Shown one piece after another: positions 8,257 to 15,725 of a stretch of 34,298 bases of DNA. The notes beneath the pieces are model-generated. The model was not told the origin of the DNA and made no database searches. It was given only the letters and a program-made list of their open reading frames with translations. A program made the translations under genes and the position numbers. Each line of letters begins with the position of its first letter. Position 1 is the first letter of the stretch. Origin of the DNA: JAYEHK01 sp034659475 (GTDB lineage: Bacteria; Bacillota; Syntrophomonadia; Syntrophomonadales; Syntrophomonadaceae); assembly GCA_034659475.1 (NCBI GenBank), contig JAYEHK010000152.1:1-34298 (forward strand), in the 5' to 3' direction.

Positions 8257-9393
8257 CTATTGAGTCAGGGGACGGTTCCTTGACTCATTTCCATTAGTTT
8301 TTTTGGTTTTCTTTTTATAAAAAATACCTTTGCCAATTTCAGCTGAAACAGGCTTATTACGAATGATGATGTCAAGCATTTCGCCTGGATCAGCATAAGC
8401 CCGATCGATTAAGGCAAGCCCGATATTCTGTTCCAGTGTTGGTGAGTAACCTCCACTTGTGACCCAACCAATTTTTTTACCATTCTTTTCGACATCATAA
8501 TGAGAACGAGCAATTCCTCTATCCTTCATGCGAAACTCAACCAAGGTTCGCTGCGGCTTATTTTGTTTTTGTTCCTGGAGGACCTCCCGGCCAATAAAAT
8601 CATCGGCATCCAGTTTCACAAAAAAGCCCAGACCCGCTTCAAGCGGTGTGATATCTTTATCAATTTCCTGACCATAAAGGGGCAATTTCGCTTCAAAACG
8701 AAGGCTATCTCTTGCGCCTAAACCAATCGGAGCAATATCCTCTCCTCCAACACGCAGGATTTCCTCCCAGATATATGCTGCCTGATCCGGAGAGACATAG
8801 ATTTCAAAACCATCTTCTCCTGTGTAACCAGTTCGCGATACCATGCACGGGACATCAGCAATGTTAACCTGGGGTTGAAAGTGAAAGAAGGTAATGGTTT
8901 TCAGGTCAAAATCAGTGATTGACTGTAAGATGGATTCAGCCAGAGGACCCTGAACCGCTAACTGGACATAATCAGGCGAAACGTTTTTGATATCCAATCC
9001 CTCAAATGCATTCTTTTGAATCCAATCAAAGTCCTTATCAGTATTGGAGGCATTGACGACAAGCAAATAATGTTCCGTTGAAAACTTATACACCAATAAA
9101 TCATCTACGACCCCACCATCACGGTAACACATGGGTGAATACTGCACCTGATACGGAACAATTCGTTTTGCATCGTTGGTTATCAGATTCTGCACAAAGG
9201 CCTCCGCCTGATCTCCTTTTACCTCTATTTCTCCCATATGAGAAACATCAAACAGACCCGCTTTAGTTCTAACCCTATGATGTTCCTTGATAATTCCTTC
9301 ATACTGAACCGGCAATTCCCATCCACCAAAATCAATAATTTTTCCCTGATACTTCTGATGCATCTCAAAGAGTGGCGTTCTTTTCAAAATCAT
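8257..9393 (-). CDS. gcvT: Aminomethyltransferase (T protein) with REP-derived C-terminus
   Basis: Transfers the methylene carbon from aminomethyl-GcvH to tetrahydrofolate with release of ammonia. The product (378 aa from ATG 9393, behind GGAGGGAG) starts LKRTPLFEMHQKYQGKIIDF and carries GGWELPVQYEGI, FDVSHMGE, SRTGYTGEDGFEIY and LGARDSLRFEA, all classic GcvT. The frame stays open upstream to 9507 but that extension is not family-like. The first gene after the glycine riboswitch, so induced by glycine. Oddity: the last 11 residues (GNESRNRPLTQ) are encoded by a GGGGACGG REP hairpin that runs to the stop codon, and the preceding KKKTKKTN is also atypical, so the natural C-terminus appears to have been replaced. 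Confidence 0.97.
   Translation of the reverse strand: MILKRTPLFEMHQKYQGKIIDFGGWELPVQYEGIIKEHHRVRTKAGLFDVSHMGEIEVKGDQAEAFVQNLITNDAKRIVPYQVQYSPMCYRDGGVVDDLLVYKFSTEHYLLVVNASNTDKDFDWIQKNAFEGLDIKNVSPDYVQLAVQGPLAESILQSITDFDLKTITFFHFQPQVNIADVPCMVSRTGYTGEDGFEIYVSPDQAAYIWEEILRVGGEDIAPIGLGARDSLRFEAKLPLYGQEIDKDITPLEAGLGFFVKLDADDFIGREVLQEQKQNKPQRTLVEFRMKDRGIARSHYDVEKNGKKIGWVTSGGYSPTLEQNIGLALIDRAYADPGEMLDIIIRNKPVSAEIGKGIFYKKKTKKTNGNESRNRPLTQ
8261..8287. repeat. REP hairpin within the gcvT 3' end
   Basis: Perfect 7-base arms TGAGTCA/TGACTCA enclose GGGGACGGTTCCT. The element lies inside the coding end of gcvT and supplies its last codons. Same family as 537-633 and 14768-14799. Confidence 0.8.
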
Positions 9394-9543
9394 TGTCTCC
9401 CTCCTATTAAAATGTTTTTCATGTCTTAATTCTTTGTCCTTCTTTCTTTTTCCTTTTATTCTTCCCCCCTTCTGGCTGAAAAAACATGTTTTTTTCTTAA
9501 CAAACACATTAGAATTTTCTTTATGTATAAACTTTACTACTAT

Positions 9544-9582
9544 AAAAAAACAACAGGGGAGAAAAATATCATTTTTCTCCCC
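9544..9582 (-). terminator. Riboswitch-controlled intrinsic terminator
   Basis: On the minus strand a perfect 12 bp stem GGGGAGAAAAAT / ATTTTTCTCCCC with a 3-base loop is followed by TGTTG and seven T residues. It lies between the glycine aptamer and gcvT. The segment just upstream (AGATTTCTC) can pair with GAGAAA of the terminator's 5' arm, a plausible antiterminator, so glycine binding would allow read-through. Confidence 0.9.
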
Positions 9583-9610
9583 CGTCGAGAAATCTCTTCA
9601 AGGTCTCATC

Positions 9611-9705
9611 CGGGTATGGTCCTTTTACTTGAAAGTTCGACTACTGACCATGATCGGTCAGCAGTTTGCCTCTTCAGCGCATCCACTTGATACTCTCATA
9701 CCGTT
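9611..9705 (-). ncRNA. Glycine riboswitch, single aptamer
   Basis: The minus strand reads GGTATGAGAGT, then GCGCTGAAGAGGCAAACTGC, a variable hairpin (TGACC/GGTCA), then AACTTTCAAGTAAAAGGACCATACC. These match the conserved core of the glycine aptamer: GAGAG, GCGCCGAAGGGGCAA and CUUUCAGGUAAAAGGAC. P1 is GGTATG (9697-9702) with CATACC (9613-9618). I find no second aptamer in the ~60 bases to the promoter, so this is a single-aptamer form. Placed directly before gcvT with a terminator, it should switch the glycine cleavage operon on when glycine is abundant. Confidence 0.92.
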
Positions 9706-9765
9706 CATTTGGATAGATTGAATTATCGCTTAATTTTGACTACGCTATTTTTTTAGCTTGCATTG

Positions 9766-9794
9766 ATTATACAAATCCTTAAAAGATTTTTCAA
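9766..9794 (-). promoter_or_regulatory. Sigma-A type promoter of the gcv operon
   Basis: On the minus strand TTGAAA (9789-9794), a 17-base spacer and a perfect TATAAT (9766-9771). It precedes the glycine riboswitch by about 60 bases, exactly where the leader RNA should start. Confidence 0.85.
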
Positions 9795-9831
9795 GGAATA
9801 CGTGGAAAGACATATCAAAAAATACAATATA

Positions 9832-10308
9832 CTATAGATTTTCCAAAGACACGGTCAGTTCTTTTTCATCCACTTTTATCATTGCATACGTACCCTGCCC
9901 TGGTATCCTCGCACGAGAAGGACTTCCGGGATTAATAAGCCATAGGCCATCGGTTTTTTCAATGAGAGGCGTATGGGTATGTCCAAACACCACTGCCTCT
10001 GCGCCCATTTCTCTGCCCCGATAAAAGAGCCTGTTCAGATCATGTTTAACCCCATACTGATGTCCATGAACCAAAAGAATTCTGTGCCCCTTCAACGTAA
10101 CGACGGCTTCCTGATCCTGGTCTGGTTCATAATCACAATTGCCAGGGACCACATTATAAGCAATACCCAGCTCATTAGCAATCTTTATGCCATCCGAAAA
10201 GTGGTCCCCTGCAAAAAGCAGGTAATCGGGTATCCTCTGTTTAAGCACCTGGACAATTTCATTCGTTTTTCCATGCGTATCTGCCACCACCGCAACATGT
10301 AAACACAT
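9832..10308 (-). CDS. ysnB: YfcE/YsnB-type metallophosphoesterase
   Basis: Small (158 aa) calcineurin-like phosphoesterase of the YfcE/MJ0936 family, expected to bind two divalent metals and hydrolyse phosphodiesters; the physiological substrate is unknown. All metal-ligand blocks are visible: VVADTHG, LFAGDH, VPGNCDYE, LLVHGHQ and VFGHTHTP, plus the NPGSPS motif. It lies downstream of rdgB and rph in the same direction, the arrangement of rph-ysnA-ysnB in Bacillus. Its ATG (10308) has only a moderate Shine-Dalgarno. The 69-base gap to rdgB shows no terminator. Confidence 0.88.
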   Translation of the reverse strand: MCLHVAVVADTHGKTNEIVQVLKQRIPDYLLFAGDHFSDGIKIANELGIAYNVVPGNCDYEPDQDQEAVVTLKGHRILLVHGHQYGVKHDLNRLFYRGREMGAEAVVFGHTHTPLIEKTDGLWLINPGSPSRARIPGQGTYAMIKVDEKELTVSLENL

Positions 10309-10376
10309 ACCTGTTTCCCCGCCTTTACTCCCTACGTTTAAATCCCCTTATGGCAGAATTTAAACCAATTCCGTTC

Positions 10377-10973
10377 TTACCTCAATGCCTCCAATATAGG
10401 CCGTATGGCCGCAAGCGCTATACCCCGATGACTAATTAGGTTTTTTGCGTCTGCACCAAGTTGTGCAAAACTCTGTTCAAAGCCTTCCGGTATAAACAAC
10501 GGGTCGTATCCAAAGCCATCTGCTCCGTGAGGGTTCGTGGCGATCTTTCCTTCACATCTTCCTTCAACGGTTTGAGTCTTTCCTTCTGGCGTTGCCAGCG
10601 CAACAACACAAACAAATCTGGCGGTACGCTGGTCTTGGTCTACCTGATCCATCATTCCCAGCAGCTTCTGGTTATTTTTCTCATCATCCGCATTCAGACC
10701 AGCAAAACGGGCCGAATAGATCCCAGGTTGTCCACTCAACACATCAACTACCAAACCAGAATCATCCGCCAGCGTTGTAATACCAGTCAATTTTGCTGTG
10801 ACAGAGGCCTTTTTTATGGCATTTTCCTCAAAGGTTTGCCCATCTTCAATGATTTCCGGTAACTCATCAACATCATCCAGACCCAGCAGTTCAATATTCA
10901 ATCCATCGATAATCTCCTGGATTTCCTTTTTTTTATGCTTATTTCTCGTTGCTATCAACAGCTGCTGCTTCAT
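10377..10973 (-). CDS. rdgB: XTP/dITP pyrophosphatase (HAM1/RdgB family)
   Basis: House-cleaning nucleotide triphosphatase that hydrolyses dITP, ITP and XTP to the monophosphates, keeping deaminated purines out of nucleic acids. The 198-residue product shows the family sequence: LLIATRNKHKKKEI at the N-terminus, TLADDSGLVVDVL, PGIYSARFAG, GFGYDPLFIP and SHRGIAL near the C-terminus. ATG at 10973 behind GAGAGG is chosen over an upstream extension. The start lies inside the end of rph (35-base overlap in another frame), so the two are translationally coupled. Confidence 0.95.
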   Translation of the reverse strand: MKQQLLIATRNKHKKKEIQEIIDGLNIELLGLDDVDELPEIIEDGQTFEENAIKKASVTAKLTGITTLADDSGLVVDVLSGQPGIYSARFAGLNADDEKNNQKLLGMMDQVDQDQRTARFVCVVALATPEGKTQTVEGRCEGKIATNPHGADGFGYDPLFIPEGFEQSFAQLGADAKNLISHRGIALAAIRPILEALR

Positions 10974-11697
10974 ATGTAAAATCCTCTCCAATAGTATCTT
11001 TTTGTGCTGCAATCAATTCCATTATCCCTTTTTCCGCCAGACCCAGCAGCTCATCTAACTCTTTTCTACTAAAAGGATTGCCTTCAGCCGTACCCTGAAC
11101 CTCAACAAACTCTCCTTTGCCTGTCATGACCACATTCATATCCACATCGGCACGAGAATCCTCCACATACTCCAGATCCAACACAGGCACACCATCAACA
11201 ATACCCACACTGGTCGCGGCTACATAATCAATGATTGGAATCGTATCAATTCTTCCCTGTTCTTTCAGCGTTTTTAACGCCAGGCATAATGCTACAAAAC
11301 TCCCGGTAATAGAAGCTGTTCTGGTTCCGCCATCAGCCTGCAGCACGTCACAATCAATCCATATCGTCCGCTCACCCAGTTTTTTTAGATCCACCACAGC
11401 TCGAAGGGCTCTTCCAATAAGACGCTGAATTTCCGAGGTACGCCCCGTAATTTTACCTTTACTGGCTTCACGATGGGTTCTCGTTTCTGTTGAACCGGGA
11501 AGCAGGGAATACTCGGCTGTCACCCACCCTGAACCCGTTCCCTTTAAAAAAGGTGGTACCTTTTCTTCTACCATGGCAGAACACATAACTACCGTGTCCC
11601 CTGTTTTCATTAAAACAGATCCCTGCGGATGTTTCGTAAATCCTGCATGTATGCTAACAGGACGTAATTCATCATTCTTTCGATCTAACGGTCTCAT
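10939..11697 (-). CDS. rph: Ribonuclease PH
   Basis: Phosphate-dependent 3'-5' exoribonuclease that trims tRNA 3' ends. The 252-residue length and motifs fit: RPLDRKNDELRPVS, GSVLMKTGDTVVMCSA, AEYSLLPGSTETRTHREASKGK, EIQRLIGRALRAV, and the phosphate/catalytic region DCDVLQADGGTRTASITG. ATG at 11697 follows AAGGAGGAATTGAG. It is followed by rdgB and ysnB in one transcription unit, and fumarase genes lie upstream. The C-terminus is slightly extended relative to the shortest homologues. Confidence 0.97.
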   Translation of the reverse strand: MRPLDRKNDELRPVSIHAGFTKHPQGSVLMKTGDTVVMCSAMVEEKVPPFLKGTGSGWVTAEYSLLPGSTETRTHREASKGKITGRTSEIQRLIGRALRAVVDLKKLGERTIWIDCDVLQADGGTRTASITGSFVALCLALKTLKEQGRIDTIPIIDYVAATSVGIVDGVPVLDLEYVEDSRADVDMNVVMTGKGEFVEVQGTAEGNPFSRKELDELLGLAEKGIMELIAAQKDTIGEDFTYEAAAVDSNEK

Positions 11698-11768
11698 CTC
11701 AATTCCTCCTTTATAAAAAATACCTATCTATAAAATTATTCCCCAACCCACACACTTTCTTACCTTAG

Positions 11769-12299
11769 TTATCCCCTTACATAAATGTTGTTTCCCCGGG
11801 CATCTATAGCGACGATGCAGGGAAAGTCTTCTACCTGGAGACGCAGCAGGGCTTCGGGGCCAAGCTCGGGGTAGGCAACACATTCTGCAGCTACGATCCT
11901 CTGTGATAAATATGCCCCTGCTCCTCCAATCGCTGCGAGGTATACGGCTCCATGTTTTTTCATGGATGAAATCACCTCATCATTGCGTAATCCCTTACCG
12001 ATCATACCCAGAAGTCCTTTTTCCATTAAACGAGGTGCATAAGCATCCATTCTTCCTGAAGTAGTAGGTCCGGCGGAGCCGATCACTCTACCCGGAGGTG
12101 CCGGGCAGGGACCCACGTAATAGATCATCTGTCCCTCCGGATCAAAGGGAAGTTCCTCACCATTATCCAGTGCCTCTATCATTCTTTTATGTGCTGCATC
12201 ACGAGCAGCATAGATGGTTCCACTGATCAGCACTTCATCGCCCATCTGAAGTTCCATCGCCTCTTTTTGACTTAACGGCGTTTGTATTTTCTTGCTCAT
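11769..12299 (-). CDS. fumB: Fumarate hydratase class I, beta subunit (Fe-S hydro-lyase)
   Basis: C-terminal half of the two-subunit, oxygen-sensitive [4Fe-4S] fumarase/tartrate dehydratase family. The product (176 aa) contains LQMGDEVLISGTIYAARDAAHKRM, PGRVIGSAGPTTSGRMDAYAP, and IGKGLRNDEV. ATG at 12299 has AGGAGG. It starts 10 bases after the alpha subunit stop, so the two are co-translated. Reaction is most likely fumarate/malate interconversion in an anaerobic C4 or gluconeogenic route; L-tartrate dehydratase is the main alternative and cannot be excluded from sequence. The symbol here means beta subunit, not E. coli FumB. Confidence 0.88.
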   Translation of the reverse strand: MSKKIQTPLSQKEAMELQMGDEVLISGTIYAARDAAHKRMIEALDNGEELPFDPEGQMIYYVGPCPAPPGRVIGSAGPTTSGRMDAYAPRLMEKGLLGMIGKGLRNDEVISSMKKHGAVYLAAIGGAGAYLSQRIVAAECVAYPELGPEALLRLQVEDFPCIVAIDARGNNIYVRG

Positions 12300-12309
12300 C
12301 TTCTGCCTC

Positions 12310-13152
12310 CTATAGGTTAATCTTTACCCGCCTGGTAGCATGGCACCCCAAGCATACAGCGACCGGTAAACAGGCGATATGGGTGGGATAGCTTTCAACA
12401 AAGACATCCAGTGCTGTTGTCTGCCCGCCAAGCCCTTGGGGACCAATTCCCAGCGTATTAATCTGTTCCAGGAGTTCCTCCTCCAGTGAAGCTAAATGCT
12501 CCTCCGGATGGCGCTGCCCTACTTCGCGCAGAAGTGCTTTCTTAGCCAAAAGTGCAGCCTTTTCCATATTTCCTCCGATACCCACTCCTACGAGGACAGG
12601 CGGGCATGGATTTCCCGAGGCCTCCCGGACAACCTTAACCACAAATTCCTTCACCCCCTGTATCCCCTGTGAGGGTTTGAGCATGACCAACTGGCACATG
12701 TTTTCACTTCCAGCCCCTTTCGGGAAAACAACGATTTCCATCTGATCCCCTGCAGTCAGGTGGGTATGAATAACAGCCGGGGTATTGTCTCCTGTATTGA
12801 TTCGAATAAATGGATCAGAAACCACTGATTTTCTGAAATAGGCTCGTTCATAACCGTCCCTGATGCCTTGATTAATAGCTTCCTCCATCAGTCCTCCCAC
12901 AACATGTACATCCTGCCCCAATTCAATTTCCACGACAACCATGCCCGTATCCTGACACATGGCCAGCTGTTGTTCAGCAGCAATTGTGGCATTTTCCAAT
13001 GTAATCTGCAGCAGTTTTTGTGCCCTGGGAAGCGTTTCGCTTTCACAGGCTCTCTCAAGGGCCTGCCTGATATCAGCGGGTAAAACAGTATTCGCTTGAA
13101 CAACTGCCTCTTCAAGCGCCTTCCTGATCTCTTCTATATGAATTTCACGCAT
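12310..13152 (-). CDS. fumA: Fumarate hydratase class I, alpha subunit (Fe-S hydro-lyase)
   Basis: N-terminal half of the class I fumarase that holds the [4Fe-4S] cluster. The three expected Cys are visible in AMCQDTGMVVVEIELG, AGSENMCQLVMLKPSQG and VCLGCHATRRVKIN. VGVGIGGNMEKAALLAKKALLR is typical. Length 280 aa is normal. ATG at 13152 follows AGGTGATGAT. The alpha-beta pair lies between murI and rph, an insertion relative to the Bacillus order. Tartrate dehydratase alpha (TtdA) is the alternative. The symbol denotes the alpha subunit. Confidence 0.88.
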   Translation of the reverse strand: MREIHIEEIRKALEEAVVQANTVLPADIRQALERACESETLPRAQKLLQITLENATIAAEQQLAMCQDTGMVVVEIELGQDVHVVGGLMEEAINQGIRDGYERAYFRKSVVSDPFIRINTGDNTPAVIHTHLTAGDQMEIVVFPKGAGSENMCQLVMLKPSQGIQGVKEFVVKVVREASGNPCPPVLVGVGIGGNMEKAALLAKKALLREVGQRHPEEHLASLEEELLEQINTLGIGPQGLGGQTTALDVFVESYPTHIACLPVAVCLGCHATRRVKINL

Positions 13153-13189
13153 ATCATCACCTCATTATTTATACTGTTGATTCGTACGA

Positions 13190-13470
13190 AAATAGACTTT
13201 GAAATAGACACGAATTATACGGATTAACCGGATTTTCACGGATTTTTTAAAATGGGTCGGAAGCTGAAGCTTCCTCTAAGATGATAGAGAGTTTTTCATC
13301 TTCCGTAGTAAAGGCTTCAGCCTCCAGCAACACCTTACTCATAACCCCTCACCAATTTTCATCGGTGATTGTGGCCTGCAGCCATGAGGGTTTAGTACGT
13401 GTAACAAATGTAACAAATGGTGTAACAAATGTGTAACAAATGGGGTCTGACCCCAGCATGTAACATTATT
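13190..13470. repeat. Repeat cluster between fumA and murI
   Basis: Contains AATAGACACGAATTATACGGATTAACCGG, an internal palindrome GGAAGCTGAAGCTTCC (near 13258) with a facing GGCTTCAGCCTCC, then TTTTCATCGGTGATTGTGGCCTGCAGCCATGAGGG, then four tandem-like GTAACAAATG units starting at 13401, 13410, 13422 and 13433, the last running into GGGGTCTGACCCC and ATGTAACATTATT. All modules recur elsewhere in the window. No gene is visible. Confidence 0.7.
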
Positions 13471-13492
13471 TACATAAGCAAGGCCCAAAAAC

Positions 13493-13575
13493 TTTCCTTG
13501 ACGGCTGTGTCCTGCGGGCAAGATGGATTCCATTCCAAAAGCCCCTAAATCATCCTGTTTGAATGCATAAGTACC
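13493..13575. repeat. Diverged copy of the 1787-1870 repeat
   Basis: TGTGTCCTGCGGGCAAGATGG, CATTCCAAAAGCCCC and CTGTTTGAATGCATAAGTACC match in order the left flank and left end of the palindrome at 1787-1868. The right half of the palindrome is not present here, so this is a truncated copy. Confidence 0.6.
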
Positions 13576-13665
13576 CATTGGGTGCAAAATTTCGGTGACG
13601 TTGGATTTCCTTATTCCCTTACCATTTTATCATAGTTGCCCCTGGCTTACGAAAAACAGGACACA

Positions 13666-13694
13666 TAAAAACGGCAAAACAGGGTCTGCCGTTC
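13666..13694 (-). terminator. Intrinsic terminator after murI
   Basis: On the minus strand AACGGCA (13687-13693) pairs with TGCCGTT (13670-13676) around a 10-base loop, followed by a TTTTTAT tract. It lies about 30 bases downstream of the murI stop. Confidence 0.7.
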
Positions 13695-13721
13695 TCAATA
13701 TACCTTTATTCTTTTATTGGG

Positions 13722-14519
13722 TTACAGCATTATATTTTCCACCTTTTCAATGATATTTCCCAAAAGCAAATTACCTACATTGAAAAATGATCGATCATCT
13801 CCACTCACCCAGAATTCTCTGGATGTCCCACCTTGATCATTTAGCAGATTTGATTTCAGCAGGATATAATGCAGCTCCTCTATGGTTTCTATCCCCGGAT
13901 CCAAAAGGGTTACATTAGGCCCAATCAATTCTTTAATCAGGGGAGCCAGGAACGGATAATGTGTACACCCCATGACCAATGTATCAATCCCTTTATCCAC
14001 TAACGGTGAAACGTAATCAGACACCGCCTGTCTCGCTTCATCTGTCTGTAGTTTTCCGCTTTCAACCAACGGAACGAAGCGAGAACACGCAACCTGAAAC
14101 ACCTGACTTTCCGAATCCTTTTCCTCTATATATCGACGATAGGCACCTGAATTAACGGTGGCCTTGGTCGCTATAATCCCAATCCTTTTGTTTTTAGAAA
14201 CCTGCAACGCAGCCCGTGCACCAGGTTGCACTACTCCTAACACAGGTACCTCGCATTCCTGCTGTAAAGACGGCAGGGTTACCGAGGAGTGTGTACCACA
14301 GGCTACGACGATAGCTTTTACGTCCTTTTCTAAAAGAAAATTCACAATCTCATCCGCATATTGGAATAATTGTTCACGGGTTTTACTACCATAAGGTACA
14401 TGTGCAGTATCCCCAAAATACACAAAGCTTTCACCAGGTAATCTTGTTAAGAGAGTCTTTACCACAGTGAGCCCACCTACTCCCGAGTCAAATATACCAA
14501 TTGGTCTTTGATCCCCCAA
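13722..14519 (-). CDS. murI: Glutamate racemase
   Basis: Makes D-glutamate for peptidoglycan. The 265-residue product shows GIFDSGVGGLTVVKTL, VYFGDTAHVPYGSKT, and the two catalytic Cys regions: VVACGTHSSVTLP (first Cys; most homologues have ACNTAS/ACNTAT here) and VMGCTHYPFLAPLI (second Cys). The start is TTG at 14519 preceded by AGAGGTG; no nearby ATG fits. It follows gerM on the same strand, as in the Bacillus racE-gerM-rph neighbourhood, with about 275 bases between them that contain a REP hairpin and no recognisable gene. Confidence 0.95.
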   Translation of the reverse strand: MGDQRPIGIFDSGVGGLTVVKTLLTRLPGESFVYFGDTAHVPYGSKTREQLFQYADEIVNFLLEKDVKAIVVACGTHSSVTLPSLQQECEVPVLGVVQPGARAALQVSKNKRIGIIATKATVNSGAYRRYIEEKDSESQVFQVACSRFVPLVESGKLQTDEARQAVSDYVSPLVDKGIDTLVMGCTHYPFLAPLIKELIGPNVTLLDPGIETIEELHYILLKSNLLNDQGGTSREFWVSGDDRSFFNVGNLLLGNIIEKVENIML

Positions 14520-14767
14520 CGTCCAACACCTCTGTACTGAATTTTGTAAATTACGTACCTACAAACAGTCTTGAAAAAAGTAGATCTCTTGATCCATCTA
14601 ATCCACCATCCTGTCAACGGTTACGGTTACAACTACATACTTTAACACTTTTATAGGCTACATTCCAGACGATCCTGCCATATATATTTTCCAACTACCC
14701 CACATGCCAGCAGACTACAACCTCCCATGAAAATAGATAATGCATTAAGTCTATTATTTTTTTATTG

Positions 14768-14799
14768 GTGAGACAAAATGAACCGTCCCCCTGTCTCAC
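14768..14799. repeat. REP hairpin overlapping the gerM stop codon
   Basis: Perfect 8-base arms GTGAGACA / TGTCTCAC around AAATGAACCGTCCCCC, the reverse orientation of the GGGGACGGTTC core. The TGA stop of gerM (14796-14798) falls within the right arm. Confidence 0.8.
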
Positions 14800-15407
14800 A
14801 CCTGCAGATCCGGTTTGACGGAATCCCCCAGATGTATATATCCAGCAAGTGTATCAATATCCTCTCCTTCTATGCGAAATTTAACGGTTTCAATGCTTGG
14901 AAACTGCGCCAGGGTATTAACAATGGCATAGACCATCAATTTCTCCTGTTGATAGCTTTCTACCCGCGTAACTTCTCGACTCAGATCAATAATACACATA
15001 CCATCCGGTTTTACATTTATGTCCAACAAATGAGTTCCCTCAGGAAATACGTTAATACTTTCCTTTCGTGCAGGTCCTTTAAAGAGTTCCTGGATGGTAC
15101 ACCTGGCAATCCCTTCGGTTTTTTGAACATCCCTTGCTTCTGCTTCCAAACAGGTCCCGGTAGCATTTCCAAAATACAAATTCAAGGCCATAGTTTCAAT
15201 GTTATCCTGCTGCCCTAAATCAACTTTCTGTGTCGTTCCTTGCTTTTCCACTTCAGCTTTCTCTACCGTTTCGTTTTGCTTAACAGGCAGCTTCAAAAGA
15301 TCTTTCCAATCACTAAGCTTATCATTCTCCTGTTTCAAACAACCCCCACTCAAAAGACAAACCACTAAAATTCCTATGGCCAAAAATATAAAGACCTTTT
15401 TTTTCAC
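14796..15407 (-). CDS. gerM: GerMN-domain lipoprotein, GerM-like
   Basis: A 203-residue exported protein starting at GTG 15407 behind GGAGGGGG. The N-terminus KKKVFIFLAIGILVVCLLSGGC is a signal peptide ending in a lipobox-like LSGGC, so it is probably a lipoprotein. A linker (about residues 25-70) is followed by a GerMN (sporulation/spore germination) domain: LNLYFGNATGTCLEAEARDV, ELFKGPARK, GTHLLDINVKPDG, IIDLSREV, and VYAIVNTLAQFPSIETVKFRIEGE. In B. subtilis GerM is needed for sporulation and germination and lies between racE and rph, and here the gene is adjacent to murI. Role by family and context. Confidence 0.82.
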   Translation of the reverse strand: MKKKVFIFLAIGILVVCLLSGGCLKQENDKLSDWKDLLKLPVKQNETVEKAEVEKQGTTQKVDLGQQDNIETMALNLYFGNATGTCLEAEARDVQKTEGIARCTIQELFKGPARKESINVFPEGTHLLDINVKPDGMCIIDLSREVTRVESYQQEKLMVYAIVNTLAQFPSIETVKFRIEGEDIDTLAGYIHLGDSVKPDLQV

Positions 15408-15505
15408 GTTTATCAACCCCCTCCAAATTCTTGCTCTTACAGAATACGAGACAGGCTTCTGTTTTATGCTTAAGAAGTTAACAAGTCCTGCAAACATCTG
15501 TGGTT

Positions 15506-15720
15506 AATTAGAAAATAGGTTGAGTATAAGCGGAATTATTAGCTGGAAAGTTGGTTAGTTGGACAGTTGGAACGTTGAAGTGGATTAATTAGAAAATAGG
15601 AACCGAAAACGCTGATGTTCGCTGATTACCGCTGATTTACGCTGTTCTTTTAATTATAATAAGTTGAATAGACGCGGACTACCGCAGACTATATTGGACT
15701 TACGCGGACCTTATTAATGA
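15506..15720. repeat. Dispersed repeats: GTTGGTTAGTTGG run and TAGACGCGGACT modules
   Basis: TTAATTAGAAAATAGG occurs twice, GAAAGTTGGTTAGTTGGACAGTTGG once (also near 34111), then CGCTGATGTTCGCTGATTACCGCTGATTTACGCTG, a near-tandem CGCTGATT series, then TAGACGCGGACTACCGCAGAC. No coding potential is visible. With the next two features it fills the 780 bp gap between gerM and the VWA gene. Confidence 0.65.
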
Positions 15721-15725
15721 TTCTC

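Noticed and set aside
9394..9507. N-terminal extension of GcvT to 9507
   Set aside because: Lys/Arg-rich, not family-like; the internal ATG at 9393 has a strong Shine-Dalgarno and the normal GcvT N-terminus.
9705..9765. Second glycine aptamer
   Set aside because: The ~60 bases between promoter and aptamer lack the GAGAG and GCCGAAGGGGCAA core elements.
13401..13445. Possible CRISPR-like array of GTAACAAATG units
   Set aside because: Units are 10 bases with almost no spacers; this is a short tandem repeat, not a CRISPR array.
13339..13587. 82-codon minus-strand ORF
   Set aside because: It lies wholly within dispersed repeats, is low-complexity, and lacks a ribosome site.
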